Part shown: positions 1 to 5,161 of the stretch, piece after piece
Layout of the letters: each line of letters starts with the position of its first letter
Numbering within the stretch: the first letter of the stretch is position 1
Assembly: GCA_017397205.1 (NCBI GenBank)
Contig: JAFQJX010000227.1
Location: 1 to 5,161, forward strand
Direction of reading: 5' to 3'
DNA from: Clostridia bacterium
Lineage (GTDB): Bacteria > Bacillota > Clostridia > Oscillospirales > CAG-272
DNA length: 5,161 nucleotides
Made by a program: the position numbers and the translations under genes
The notes under the pieces: generated by a model
Database searches by the model: none
Seen by the model: the letters and a program-made list of their open reading frames with translations, nothing else
What the model was told of the DNA's origin: nothing

Positions 1-930
1 AAATTCAGCGTTTTCAAGCCCGGGTATCATGCGGAACACGCGGCGCTGCTCACCGAAGGTCAGATGCGTCTGGAAGCCCACAAGATTGTACATGGTCCCC
101 TCCAGATTTTCACGGCGAAGCTGTACGGTTGCATAGGCGTCCCTGCCCGTGGCAGGAACAGGCACGCCAACGGGCTTCAGCGGTCCGAAGCGCAGGGTAT
201 CTCTGCCCCGCTGTGCCATGACCTCAACAGGCTTACAGCCCTCACAAACGGTCAGGTCCTTTTGCCCCTCGGCATCAAAGTCCTTGAGAGGTGCCACCTC
301 AGCCGTGGAGAGTGCTTCGTAAAACGCCTGATACTCCTCTTCGGTCATAGGGCAATTGAGATAATCGTCTCCGTCACCCTTTCCGTAACGGGAGGCAAAA
401 AACGCCTTGGTCATATCAATCGTTTGAAAATCCACAATCGGCGCCGCTGCATCGTAAAAATGAAGCTCGCCACCTCCAACCAAGCGGCTGATTTCCTCAG
501 CCAACGCGTCGGAGGTCAGGGGTCCCGTTGCGACAACGGTGGGATACGCGGTATCAAGCTCCGTCACCTCGCCCTCGCGGACAGAAATCAACGGATGACT
601 CTTGATTTTTTCCGTAATATAGGCAGAAAACGCCTCTCGGTTGACAGCAAGCGCACCGCCCGCGGGCTCCTGCGTTGCTTAAGCCGCCTCCATAATCAAA
701 GAGCCGAGCCGATGAAGCTCCTCCTTGAGCACACCGACGGCATTAGACAGCTGATTTGAGCGCAGGGAGTTTGAGCACACAAGCTCTGCAAAGGTATCCG
801 CATGGTGTGCGGGGGTGTGCTTTTGGGGCTTCATTTCCCAGAGATCCACCTCAACGCCAAGGCGGGCTGCCTGCCAGGCGGCCTCGCATCCCGCAAGCCC
901 CGCACCGATGACTCTCAGGCGCGGCATCAT
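1..930 (-). pseudogene. trmFO: trmFO, tRNA m5U54 methyltransferase, interrupted by an in-frame stop and cut by the left edge
   Basis: Family role: TrmFO is the cytoplasmic FAD/folate-dependent enzyme that makes 5-methyluridine at position 54 of the tRNA T-loop, using 5,10-methylene-tetrahydrofolate and reduced flavin. Seen: 310 codons in one frame. An FAD-binding Rossmann motif GAGLAG is at residues 9-14, followed by HTPAHH (38-43) and ELVCSNSLRSN (49-59), whose Cys52 matches the catalytic-region Cys53 of Bacillus TrmFO. After codon 84 come PAGGALAV (89-96), FYDAAAPIV (158-166), YLNCPMTEEE (190-199), CEGCKPVEVMA (229-239, Cys232 matching the second conserved Cys) and VGFQTHL (284-290). Codon 84 is TAA. 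Reading frame and alignment length are kept on both sides, so it is a substitution, not an indel. The intact 5' part alone (679-930) would give an 83-residue fragment without the second Cys or most of the fold. Against a family length near 435, about 125 residues lie beyond the left edge. The start overlaps the topA stop. Identity is very sure; true loss versus base error is open. Confidence 0.9.
679..681 (-). other. Premature in-frame TAA stop in trmFO (codon 84)
   Basis: The codon lies between EAA (81-83) and ATQEPAGG (85-92). In Bacillus TrmFO the matching stretch runs AAD-ECS-VPAGG with no gap, so the stop takes the place of one normal residue. TAA is one base away from AAA, GAA or CAA. 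Both the methyltransferase (4540-4542) and dprA (3228-3230) end at TAA, so reassignment of UAA is unlikely. There is no in-frame ATG or GTG just after it; the first GTG is codon 122 and the first ATG codon 173, so simple re-initiation is not evident. Confidence 0.95.
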
Positions 931-952
931 TCAATCACCGTGCGCTCCTCCT
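925..952 (-). promoter_or_regulatory. topA/trmFO ATGA overlap with upstream AGGAGG
   Basis: The topA stop TGA (929-927) shares bases with the first trmFO ATG (930-928), giving an ATGA junction followed directly by a second in-frame ATG (927-925). A consensus AGGAGG lies at 952-947, inside the last topA codons. It is 16 nt from the first ATG and 19 nt from the second, longer than the usual 5-10 nt. The overlap therefore suggests that translational coupling with topA does most of the work, helped by this site. I chose the first ATG as start; the second would remove only one Met. Confidence 0.7.
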
Positions 953-3185
953 GACGGCTGTAGGAGCAGGCGTCAGACGAGCAAACGATGCTTTTCTTTG
1001 CTTTTTTGTAAACGAGAAGTGCACCGCAGTCGGGACATTTCTCATTCACGGGCATATCCCACGTGGACCAGCTGCATTCAGGGTATCTTTCGCAGCTGTA
1101 AAACACCTTTCTGTCCTTGCTGCGGCGTACGACAAGACGCGCCCCGCAGTCGGGACAAGGCACACCCGTATCCTTAACGATTGCCTTGGTGAAGCGGCAG
1201 GTGGGATAGGTGGAGCAAGCATAAAACTCACCGAAGCGGCCGCGGCGAATGACGACGTCAGCTCCGCAAAGCTCGCATTTCATATCCGTTGCGGTTTCCT
1301 GCTTCTGCTGTGCCCTTTCCACGGGGTTTCCGTTGGCATCCAGCGTCAGGGTGTTCCGGCAGGTGGGATAGTTGGGACAGGCGAGGAACTTACCGAAACG
1401 GCCGTTGCGGTAAACCATTTTCTTCTGACAGCTTTCGCAGAGGATGTCAGACTCCTCCTGGGGGATTTCTTCTTTTTTAACCTTTGCCATTGCGATTTCA
1501 AGGGACCTTTCAAAATCTTTGTAAAATGCACCGAGTATTTCCTGCATGGTGGTGCCGCCGTGCTCAATGCCGTCGAGCTGGTCCTCCATCTGTGCCGTAA
1601 ACTCATAGTCGACAATCTTGGGGAAGCTTTCCTTCATCAGACGGGTTGTAATCTCGCCGAGCGGCGTGGGAACGAGCGTTCTGCCCTGCCGCTTGACGTA
1701 TTCGCGGGAAATAATGGTGGAAATGATCGTTGCGTAGGTGGAGGGGCGTCCAATGCCGCTCTCCTCAAAAATCTTAATGAGAGAAGCATCGTTAAAGCGA
1801 GCGGGTGGCTCCGTGGTGTGGCACGCAAAGGAAACGTCCTGTGCCGAGAGCACATCCCCACGCTTGACGGAGGGCAAGGTGCCCTGTGCAAGCCGTTCAA
1901 TCTCCTCAAGCTCCTCGGGTGTCTGCGAATCGTAAAGAACAGTATAGCCGCGGAATTTCACCGTGTAACCACCTGCACGGAAGCGATAACCGCCGCAGTC
2001 CAGGTCAACCGTCACCGTATTATACTGTGCAGACGCCATCTGACTCGCGACGAAGCGCTCCCAGATCAGGCGGTACAGCTTGTTCTGGTCGGGGGTCAGT
2101 CGGTGTGCAATTGCATCAGGGGTCAGCTCCACCCTCGCGGGGCGGATTGCCTCATGTGCATCCTGCGCGTTTTGCTTGGATTTATAGGTGTAGGGGGTGG
2201 TGGGCACAAAGTCCTCTCCCCAGGTGTCGGCGATCAATGCTGCCGCGGCGGCCCTTGCTCCCTCGGAGATACGGAGCGAGTCGGTACGCATATAGGTAAT
2301 CAGACCCTGCACGCCACCGAGCGATGAGCCGAGGTTGACGCCCTCGTAAAGCTCCTGTGCGAGCTTCATTGTCTTCTGCGACTGTAAGCCCAGCTTTTTG
2401 GAGGCCTCCTGCTGCATAGTAGACGTGGTAAAGGGGGCGGCGGGCATACGTGATTTCAGGGATTTTTTCACCCCGACGACAGTAAAGCTCCCTGCCCTCG
2501 CGGCTGCCTCAATTTGTCTTGCAAGTGCCTCATCCGTCAGGCGTCCACCTCCCTCGGCACCGATATAATGGGCGTCAAGCGGCTTGCCGTCTGCCAAAAG
2601 GGAGGCGGAAACGGTCCAATACGGCGTGGGCTCAAAGCCCCGGATTTCCTCCTCACGGTCGCAAACCATACGGGTGGCAGCAGACTGCACACGACCTGCG
2701 GACAGACCGTTTTTGACGTTTTTCCAAAGGAACGGGCTCAGCTGATAGCCAACGATTCTGTCAAGAATACGGCGTGCCTGCTGAGAATTCACAAGGTCCA
2801 GGTCAATGGTACGGGGATGCTTCACCGCCTCCTTGACAGCCGCCTTGGTAATTTCGTTAAAGGTAACGCGACAGGGCGTGTCAAGAGGAATGTCAAGCAC
2901 CGTCGCAAGATGCCAGGAGATTGCCTCACCCTCGCGGTCAGGGTCCGTTGCAAGGAAAACCTTGTCAGCCGCCCTTGCCTCGCGGCGGAGGTCATTTATG
3001 ATTTTGCTTTTTCCGCGCAGATTGATATAGCGCGGCTCAAAGCCGTTTTCTATGTCAACGCCGAGGGAGCTTTTGGGAAGGTCGCGGATATGACCGATGG
3101 TCGCAACCACCTTATATCCTGAGCCAAGATACCCCTTAATCGTCGGTACCTTAGCGGGTGACTCCACAATTACTAAATTTGCCAT
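927..3185 (-). CDS. topA: DNA topoisomerase I (type IA), TopA
   Basis: Family role: TopA relaxes negatively supercoiled DNA in the nucleoid by cutting one strand through a 5'-phosphotyrosine and passing the other; magnesium is needed. Seen: 752 residues. The TOPRIM domain opens with VIVESPAK (5-12; Glu8 and Lys12 match E. coli Glu9 and Lys13) and carries the metal motif DPDREGE (81-87; Asp81, Asp83, Glu85). The active-site motif ITYMRTDS is at 296-303, with Tyr298 as predicted nucleophile. TTSTMQQEASKKLG (253-266), HEAIRP (344-349) and GRPSTYA (479-485) are further family motifs. The C-terminus has four zinc ribbons: Cys583/586/603/609, 637/640/657/663, 677/680/698/704 and 717/720/735/740. 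All Cys are kept, so the protein looks complete. Only one in-frame start is possible between the dprA stop and the motif-rich N-terminus. The gene lies 42 nt after dprA and overlaps trmFO by 4 nt. Residues 13-14 are Val-Pro where E. coli has Ala-Lys. Confidence 0.98.
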   Translation of the reverse strand: MANLVIVESPAKVPTIKGYLGSGYKVVATIGHIRDLPKSSLGVDIENGFEPRYINLRGKSKIINDLRREARAADKVFLATDPDREGEAISWHLATVLDIPLDTPCRVTFNEITKAAVKEAVKHPRTIDLDLVNSQQARRILDRIVGYQLSPFLWKNVKNGLSAGRVQSAATRMVCDREEEIRGFEPTPYWTVSASLLADGKPLDAHYIGAEGGGRLTDEALARQIEAAARAGSFTVVGVKKSLKSRMPAAPFTTSTMQQEASKKLGLQSQKTMKLAQELYEGVNLGSSLGGVQGLITYMRTDSLRISEGARAAAAALIADTWGEDFVPTTPYTYKSKQNAQDAHEAIRPARVELTPDAIAHRLTPDQNKLYRLIWERFVASQMASAQYNTVTVDLDCGGYRFRAGGYTVKFRGYTVLYDSQTPEELEEIERLAQGTLPSVKRGDVLSAQDVSFACHTTEPPARFNDASLIKIFEESGIGRPSTYATIISTIISREYVKRQGRTLVPTPLGEITTRLMKESFPKIVDYEFTAQMEDQLDGIEHGGTTMQEILGAFYKDFERSLEIAMAKVKKEEIPQEESDILCESCQKKMVYRNGRFGKFLACPNYPTCRNTLTLDANGNPVERAQQKQETATDMKCELCGADVVIRRGRFGEFYACSTYPTCRFTKAIVKDTGVPCPDCGARLVVRRSKDRKVFYSCERYPECSWSTWDMPVNEKCPDCGALLVYKKAKKSIVCSSDACSYSRQEERTVIE

Positions 3186-3219
3186 GGGTGATTCGCCGAC
3201 CCACGCGGGTCGGTCCTTT
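3186..3219 (-). promoter_or_regulatory. topA translation initiation region with hairpin between Shine-Dalgarno and start
   Basis: No purine-rich site is found within 12 nt of the topA ATG. AAAGGA lies at 3219-3214, 28 nt from the ATG. Directly after it comes a perfect inverted repeat, CCGACCC-GCGT-GGGTCGG (3213-3196; 7-bp stem, 4-nt loop). It is followed by 10 unpaired nt before the start codon. If the stem forms, the effective spacing becomes about 10 nt. No T-run follows the stem, so it does not look like an intrinsic terminator. The sequence is plain; its role is inferred. Confidence 0.6.
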
Positions 3220-3227
3220 CGTGGGAA

Positions 3228-4523
3228 TTATGAACGGTTTCTTTGAATTCTGCCGCCAGGAAGCAGGCGCACAAGCCCCTTGATTTCCAGCATGGTGATG
3301 GCTCCCATTACCTTGGAGGGCGGTGTATCCCTGGTGACGAGCTCGTCAGTGCGGCAGGAGCCGCTTGCCGGAATACGCAGGTAAAGCGCGCGCATTTCCT
3401 CGGGTAGCTCGGAGAGTGCCCTCTCAAGCTCCTCATCAATGCCGTCCGGCTCTGCCACCATCGGCTCCGAGGTAAGGGCGTCCTCGTATTGAGGAAGGCG
3501 GTCGTCCGAGCGGAGAGTAGCAACAGGGGCTCTTTTGACCTGATTGCTCCGTTTAGCAAGCCCGAGCGCAACGTGTGCCGTTTTGAGTACCTTGTCCATA
3601 CGGACGGTGCTGCTCTCAAGCAGGCGGAACAAGTTAATGACTCCGGGATACCTGCTCTCATAGGCAAAGAGTATATCCTCCGCGCAGGTCGCGGCTCTTG
3701 CACCCTCGCGAAGAAGCATGGAGGGCGCGGCGCTGTACGGGTCATCGACATTGCCCGGCAGAGCAAAGAGGTCACGCTCCTGCTCTTTTGCATAGCGGGC
3801 GGTAATCAGGGCTCCGCTGTTCTCCTGCCCCGCCGTGACGAGCACGGCACGGCTCATGCCGCTGATGAGGCGATTCCGCTTTGGAAAATTCGTGCGGTAA
3901 GGAGGCGTGCCTGGAGAAAACTCCGTCATCACGGCGCCGTTTGAGAGAATATATTTTGCAAGCTCGGTATGCTCCTTGGGATAAAGCACATCAATGCCGC
4001 TCCCAATAATGGCAACTACCTTGCCACCTGCTGAAAGTGCCGCCGCCTGTGCAATCCCGTCAATTCCCTTTGCCATTCCGCTGATAACGGTGGCTCCGCC
4101 GCGCGCGAGGTCATAGGAAATCTCAAAGGTCTGCCGCATGGCGTACTCGTTGTGCTCCCTGCTCCCGACGATACCGACGGGAAAGCAGGAATTGAGGTCG
4201 GGCAGCTTGCCCTTGTAGTAGAGCAGAACGGGAGGAGTCGGAATGGTGCGCAGCAAGGCGGGAAAGGACGGGTCGTCATAGGTGAGAACACCAATGCCGT
4301 TCACGGTGACGAAGTCAAGGATATTACGGGCACGGAACAGGTTTTTGTTAGCAAGGCGCTCAACCGTTGCGCCCCGCCTTGGACCAAGCGCGGCACGGAG
4401 TGCCTCCTCGTCCGCATCAAAAATCTCCTTGGGAGAGGAAAAGGAGGACCGCAGTCTGGCAAATGCATCTGTTCCCGGGGTCAAGGCATCACTCAGCCAA
4501 ACCCAGTAGAGTAAGTTTGCCAT
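3228..4523 (-). CDS. dprA: DNA processing protein DprA (Smf)
   Basis: Family role: DprA binds incoming single-stranded DNA in the cytoplasm, protects it and loads RecA during natural transformation; it also occurs in many bacteria not known to be competent. Seen: 431 residues. The N-terminal helical domain covers about 1-90 and is followed by PPVLLYYKGKL (97-107). The Rossmann-like core starts at VGIVGSRE (116-123) and holds SGMAKGID (148-155), GSGIDVLYP (174-182), FPKRNRLISGMS (213-224), SGALITARYA (236-245), FALPGNVDDP (253-262) and AEDIL (281-285). A poorly conserved linker (about 300-360) leads to a C-terminal winged-helix-like part, roughly 363-425. The start at 4523 is chosen because AGGGAGG lies 7 nt upstream and LYWVWLS follows as in relatives. 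An ATG 18 codons further up would run into the methyltransferase gene. It ends with TAA, 42 nt before topA. Residue 159 is Gln where many DprA proteins have His in the GID-AH stretch. Competence itself cannot be judged from this window. Confidence 0.96.
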   Translation of the reverse strand: MANLLYWVWLSDALTPGTDAFARLRSSFSSPKEIFDADEEALRAALGPRRGATVERLANKNLFRARNILDFVTVNGIGVLTYDDPSFPALLRTIPTPPVLLYYKGKLPDLNSCFPVGIVGSREHNEYAMRQTFEISYDLARGGATVISGMAKGIDGIAQAAALSAGGKVVAIIGSGIDVLYPKEHTELAKYILSNGAVMTEFSPGTPPYRTNFPKRNRLISGMSRAVLVTAGQENSGALITARYAKEQERDLFALPGNVDDPYSAAPSMLLREGARAATCAEDILFAYESRYPGVINLFRLLESSTVRMDKVLKTAHVALGLAKRSNQVKRAPVATLRSDDRLPQYEDALTSEPMVAEPDGIDEELERALSELPEEMRALYLRIPASGSCRTDELVTRDTPPSKVMGAITMLEIKGLVRLLPGGRIQRNRS

Positions 4524-4537
4524 ATACAGTCCTCCCT
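4524..4537 (-). promoter_or_regulatory. dprA Shine-Dalgarno site
   Basis: AGGGAGG (4537-4531) sits 7 nt before the ATG at 4523. It begins 3 nt after the methyltransferase stop (TAA, 4542-4540). This strong site decides the dprA start and rejects the upstream ATG at 4577. The 16-nt gap leaves no room for a promoter, so dprA is read through from the methyltransferase or from a promoter inside that gene. Confidence 0.88.
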
Positions 4538-4539
4538 TT

Positions 4540-5161
4540 TTACTTCCGCATTTCCCAAAGGAAGATGGAAGCCGCAACTGCGGCGTTCAAAGACTCCGTG
4601 GTGGCGCTGATGGGAATAAAAATACTGCCGTCACACGCGGAGGAAACATCCTCGGGAATCCCGTGTCCTTCGTTTCCGATGATCACAATATCGCGAGAAG
4701 TAAATGCGGCTTCCCCCAGGGAAATAGCCCTCGGCGCAAGCTCAGCCGCAAGCACCCGACGCCCCGCCTCTCGGTAGGCGCCGACTGCCGCCGCCAGGTC
4801 CTCCGTCCTCGTCAAACGCAGACGGAACAGCGCCCCCATGGCGGCACGCACACACCTCTGGCTATACGGGTCCGCGCAATCTGCGCTCATAACGATGCGC
4901 TGACAGCCGAATGCGGCGGCGCTTCGCAAAATGGCACCAAGATTGGAGGGGTCCCTGACAGAGGCAAGAAACAGCGTTTTCTCTTCGACAGTTGTAATAT
5001 CCTTTACTTTATATATTTTAATAATATTTTCAATTTTGTCAAGATATTTTACAACGGCAAGAATGCCCTGCGGCGCCTTTTCGGAGGAAATTTTCTCAAA
5101 GCAGCTCCGCGACACAAGCGAAATCGGCACCTCTCCTTGTCCTGCGGAGGAAAGCTTGTCC
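4540..5161 (-). CDS. SpoU/TrmH-family RNA 2'-O-ribose methyltransferase, 5' end off the right edge
   Basis: Family role: SpoU (SPOUT) enzymes move a methyl group from S-adenosylmethionine to the ribose 2'-OH of rRNA or tRNA, using a trefoil-knot fold, usually as dimers. Seen: 206 codons plus stop (residue 1 = codon at 5158-5160). The end of the small substrate-binding domain, KISSEKAPQGILAVVK (23-38), is followed by an AT-rich linker. The catalytic domain then has motif 1, VRDPSNLGAILRSAAAFG (68-85; Asn73 and the predicted catalytic Arg79); motif 2, IVIIGNEGHGIP (158-169); and motif 3, IPISATTESLNAAVAA (182-197). All three are intact. The GTG at 5130 is an internal Val codon, because the frame stays open and family-like up to the window edge. 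The exact RNA target cannot be told; it resembles the YsgA/RlmB-like group linked to rRNA, so I give no symbol. It lies 16 nt before dprA and is probably co-transcribed with it. Confidence 0.93.
   Translation of the reverse strand, partial: DKLSSAGQGEVPISLVSRSCFEKISSEKAPQGILAVVKYLDKIENIIKIYKVKDITTVEEKTLFLASVRDPSNLGAILRSAAAFGCQRIVMSADCADPYSQRCVRAAMGALFRLRLTRTEDLAAAVGAYREAGRRVLAAELAPRAISLGEAAFTSRDIVIIGNEGHGIPEDVSSACDGSIFIPISATTESLNAAVAASIFLWEMRK
4991..5050 (-). other. AT-rich patch inside the methyltransferase gene
   Basis: I count 9 G/C in these 60 bases (15%), against roughly 55-60% around it. It encodes the Lys/Ile-rich linker (DKIENIIKIYKVKDITT) between the substrate-binding and catalytic domains. 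Codons here are A/T-ending (AAA, ATT, ATA, TAT, AAT), unlike the G/C-ending codons of the rest of the gene. The frame is open and the flanking motifs are in register, so it is real coding sequence. Confidence 0.85.
5015..5042 (-). promoter_or_regulatory. Candidate internal sigma-A promoter facing dprA-topA-trmFO
   Basis: A perfect -35 hexamer TTGACA (5042-5037) is followed after 16 bp by TAAAAT (5020-5015), which matches the -10 consensus TATAAT at 5 of 6 positions. The spacer is very AT-rich. Transcription would start near 5008 and leave a leader of about 485 nt, inside the methyltransferase gene, before dprA. There is no TG extension before the -10. Promoter-like words are easy to find in such AT-rich DNA, so this is a candidate only. 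Confidence 0.4.

Noticed and set aside
679..681. UAA recoded as an amino acid in trmFO
   Set aside because: UAA ends dprA and the methyltransferase normally in this window, and natural UAA recoding is not known in Firmicutes as far as I am aware.
64..759. A 231-codon plus-strand open frame
   Set aside because: It lies antisense to the conserved trmFO frame, has no recognisable motifs, and is explained by the codon bias of the minus strand.
1024..1440. Short repeated words such as cgcagtcgggac in the 3' part of topA
   Set aside because: They come from the repeated Cys-Pro-Asp-Cys-Gly motifs of the zinc ribbons and are not a separate DNA repeat.
1560..2327. A 255-codon plus-strand open frame
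   Set aside because: It is fully antisense to topA, including the active-site Tyr region, and its translation resembles no family I know.
2514..3122. A 202-codon plus-strand open frame
   Set aside because: It is antisense to the TopA TOPRIM domain and has no family-like motifs.
3196..3213. The inverted repeat between dprA and topA as an intrinsic terminator
   Set aside because: No T-run follows the stem on the minus strand (CGAATCACCC comes next), and topA starts 10 nt later.
3489..3944. A 151-codon plus-strand open frame
   Set aside because: It is antisense to dprA, whose conserved core motifs account for this stretch.
4524..4577. An ATG 18 codons upstream as the dprA start
   Set aside because: It would overlap the methyltransferase by 38 nt, add a non-conserved tail, and ignore the AGGGAGG site placed 7 nt before the ATG at 4523.
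4993..5030. Promoter-like words on the plus strand in the AT-rich patch (for example TTTACT followed after 16 bp by TATTTT)
   Set aside because: The matches are weaker than the minus-strand pair and no plus-strand gene lies downstream. They show how easily such words arise in AT-rich DNA.
5128..5130. GTG at 5130 as the true start of the methyltransferase
   Set aside because: The frame stays open to the window edge and the upstream residues continue the substrate-binding domain; the start must lie beyond 5161.

Overview
The window reads as a piece of a Firmicutes chromosome, most likely a moderately GC-rich clostridial lineage. The composition looks like about 55-60% G+C by eye. The gene order dprA-topA-trmFO is the one known from Bacillus and Clostridia. 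No genus-level marker is visible, so I go no further than that.

Everything is on the minus strand, so transcription runs from high to low coordinates and the order of expression is: SpoU/TrmH-family RNA 2'-O-methyltransferase (5' end off the right edge, ends at 4540); dprA (4523 to 3228); topA (3185 to 927); trmFO (930 downwards, 3' end off the left edge). The genes are very tightly packed. There are 16 nt between the methyltransferase and dprA, 42 nt between dprA and topA, and a 4-nt ATGA overlap between topA and trmFO. No gap exceeds 300 bases. I see no RNA gene, mobile element, CRISPR array or intrinsic terminator. The long open frames on the plus strand are antisense shadows of these genes.

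The set is a housekeeping information-processing cluster: two RNA modification enzymes (ribose 2'-O-methylation, and folate-dependent m5U54 of tRNA), the topoisomerase I that removes negative supercoils, and the single-strand DNA-binding RecA loader used in transformation. The genes share an operon, not a single pathway.

Three things depart from the ordinary. First, trmFO carries an in-frame TAA at codon 84, while both sides stay in the same frame and remain clearly TrmFO-like; it is a recent nonsense mutation or a base-call error. Second, the only Shine-Dalgarno-like sequence for topA sits 28 nt from the ATG, but a perfect 7-bp hairpin fills 18 nt of that gap, so folding would restore a 10-nt spacing. 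Third, an AT-rich patch (9 G/C in 60 bases) inside the methyltransferase gene encodes its interdomain linker and contains a near-consensus sigma-A promoter pointing at dprA-topA-trmFO. I found no evidence for an undescribed multi-gene system.
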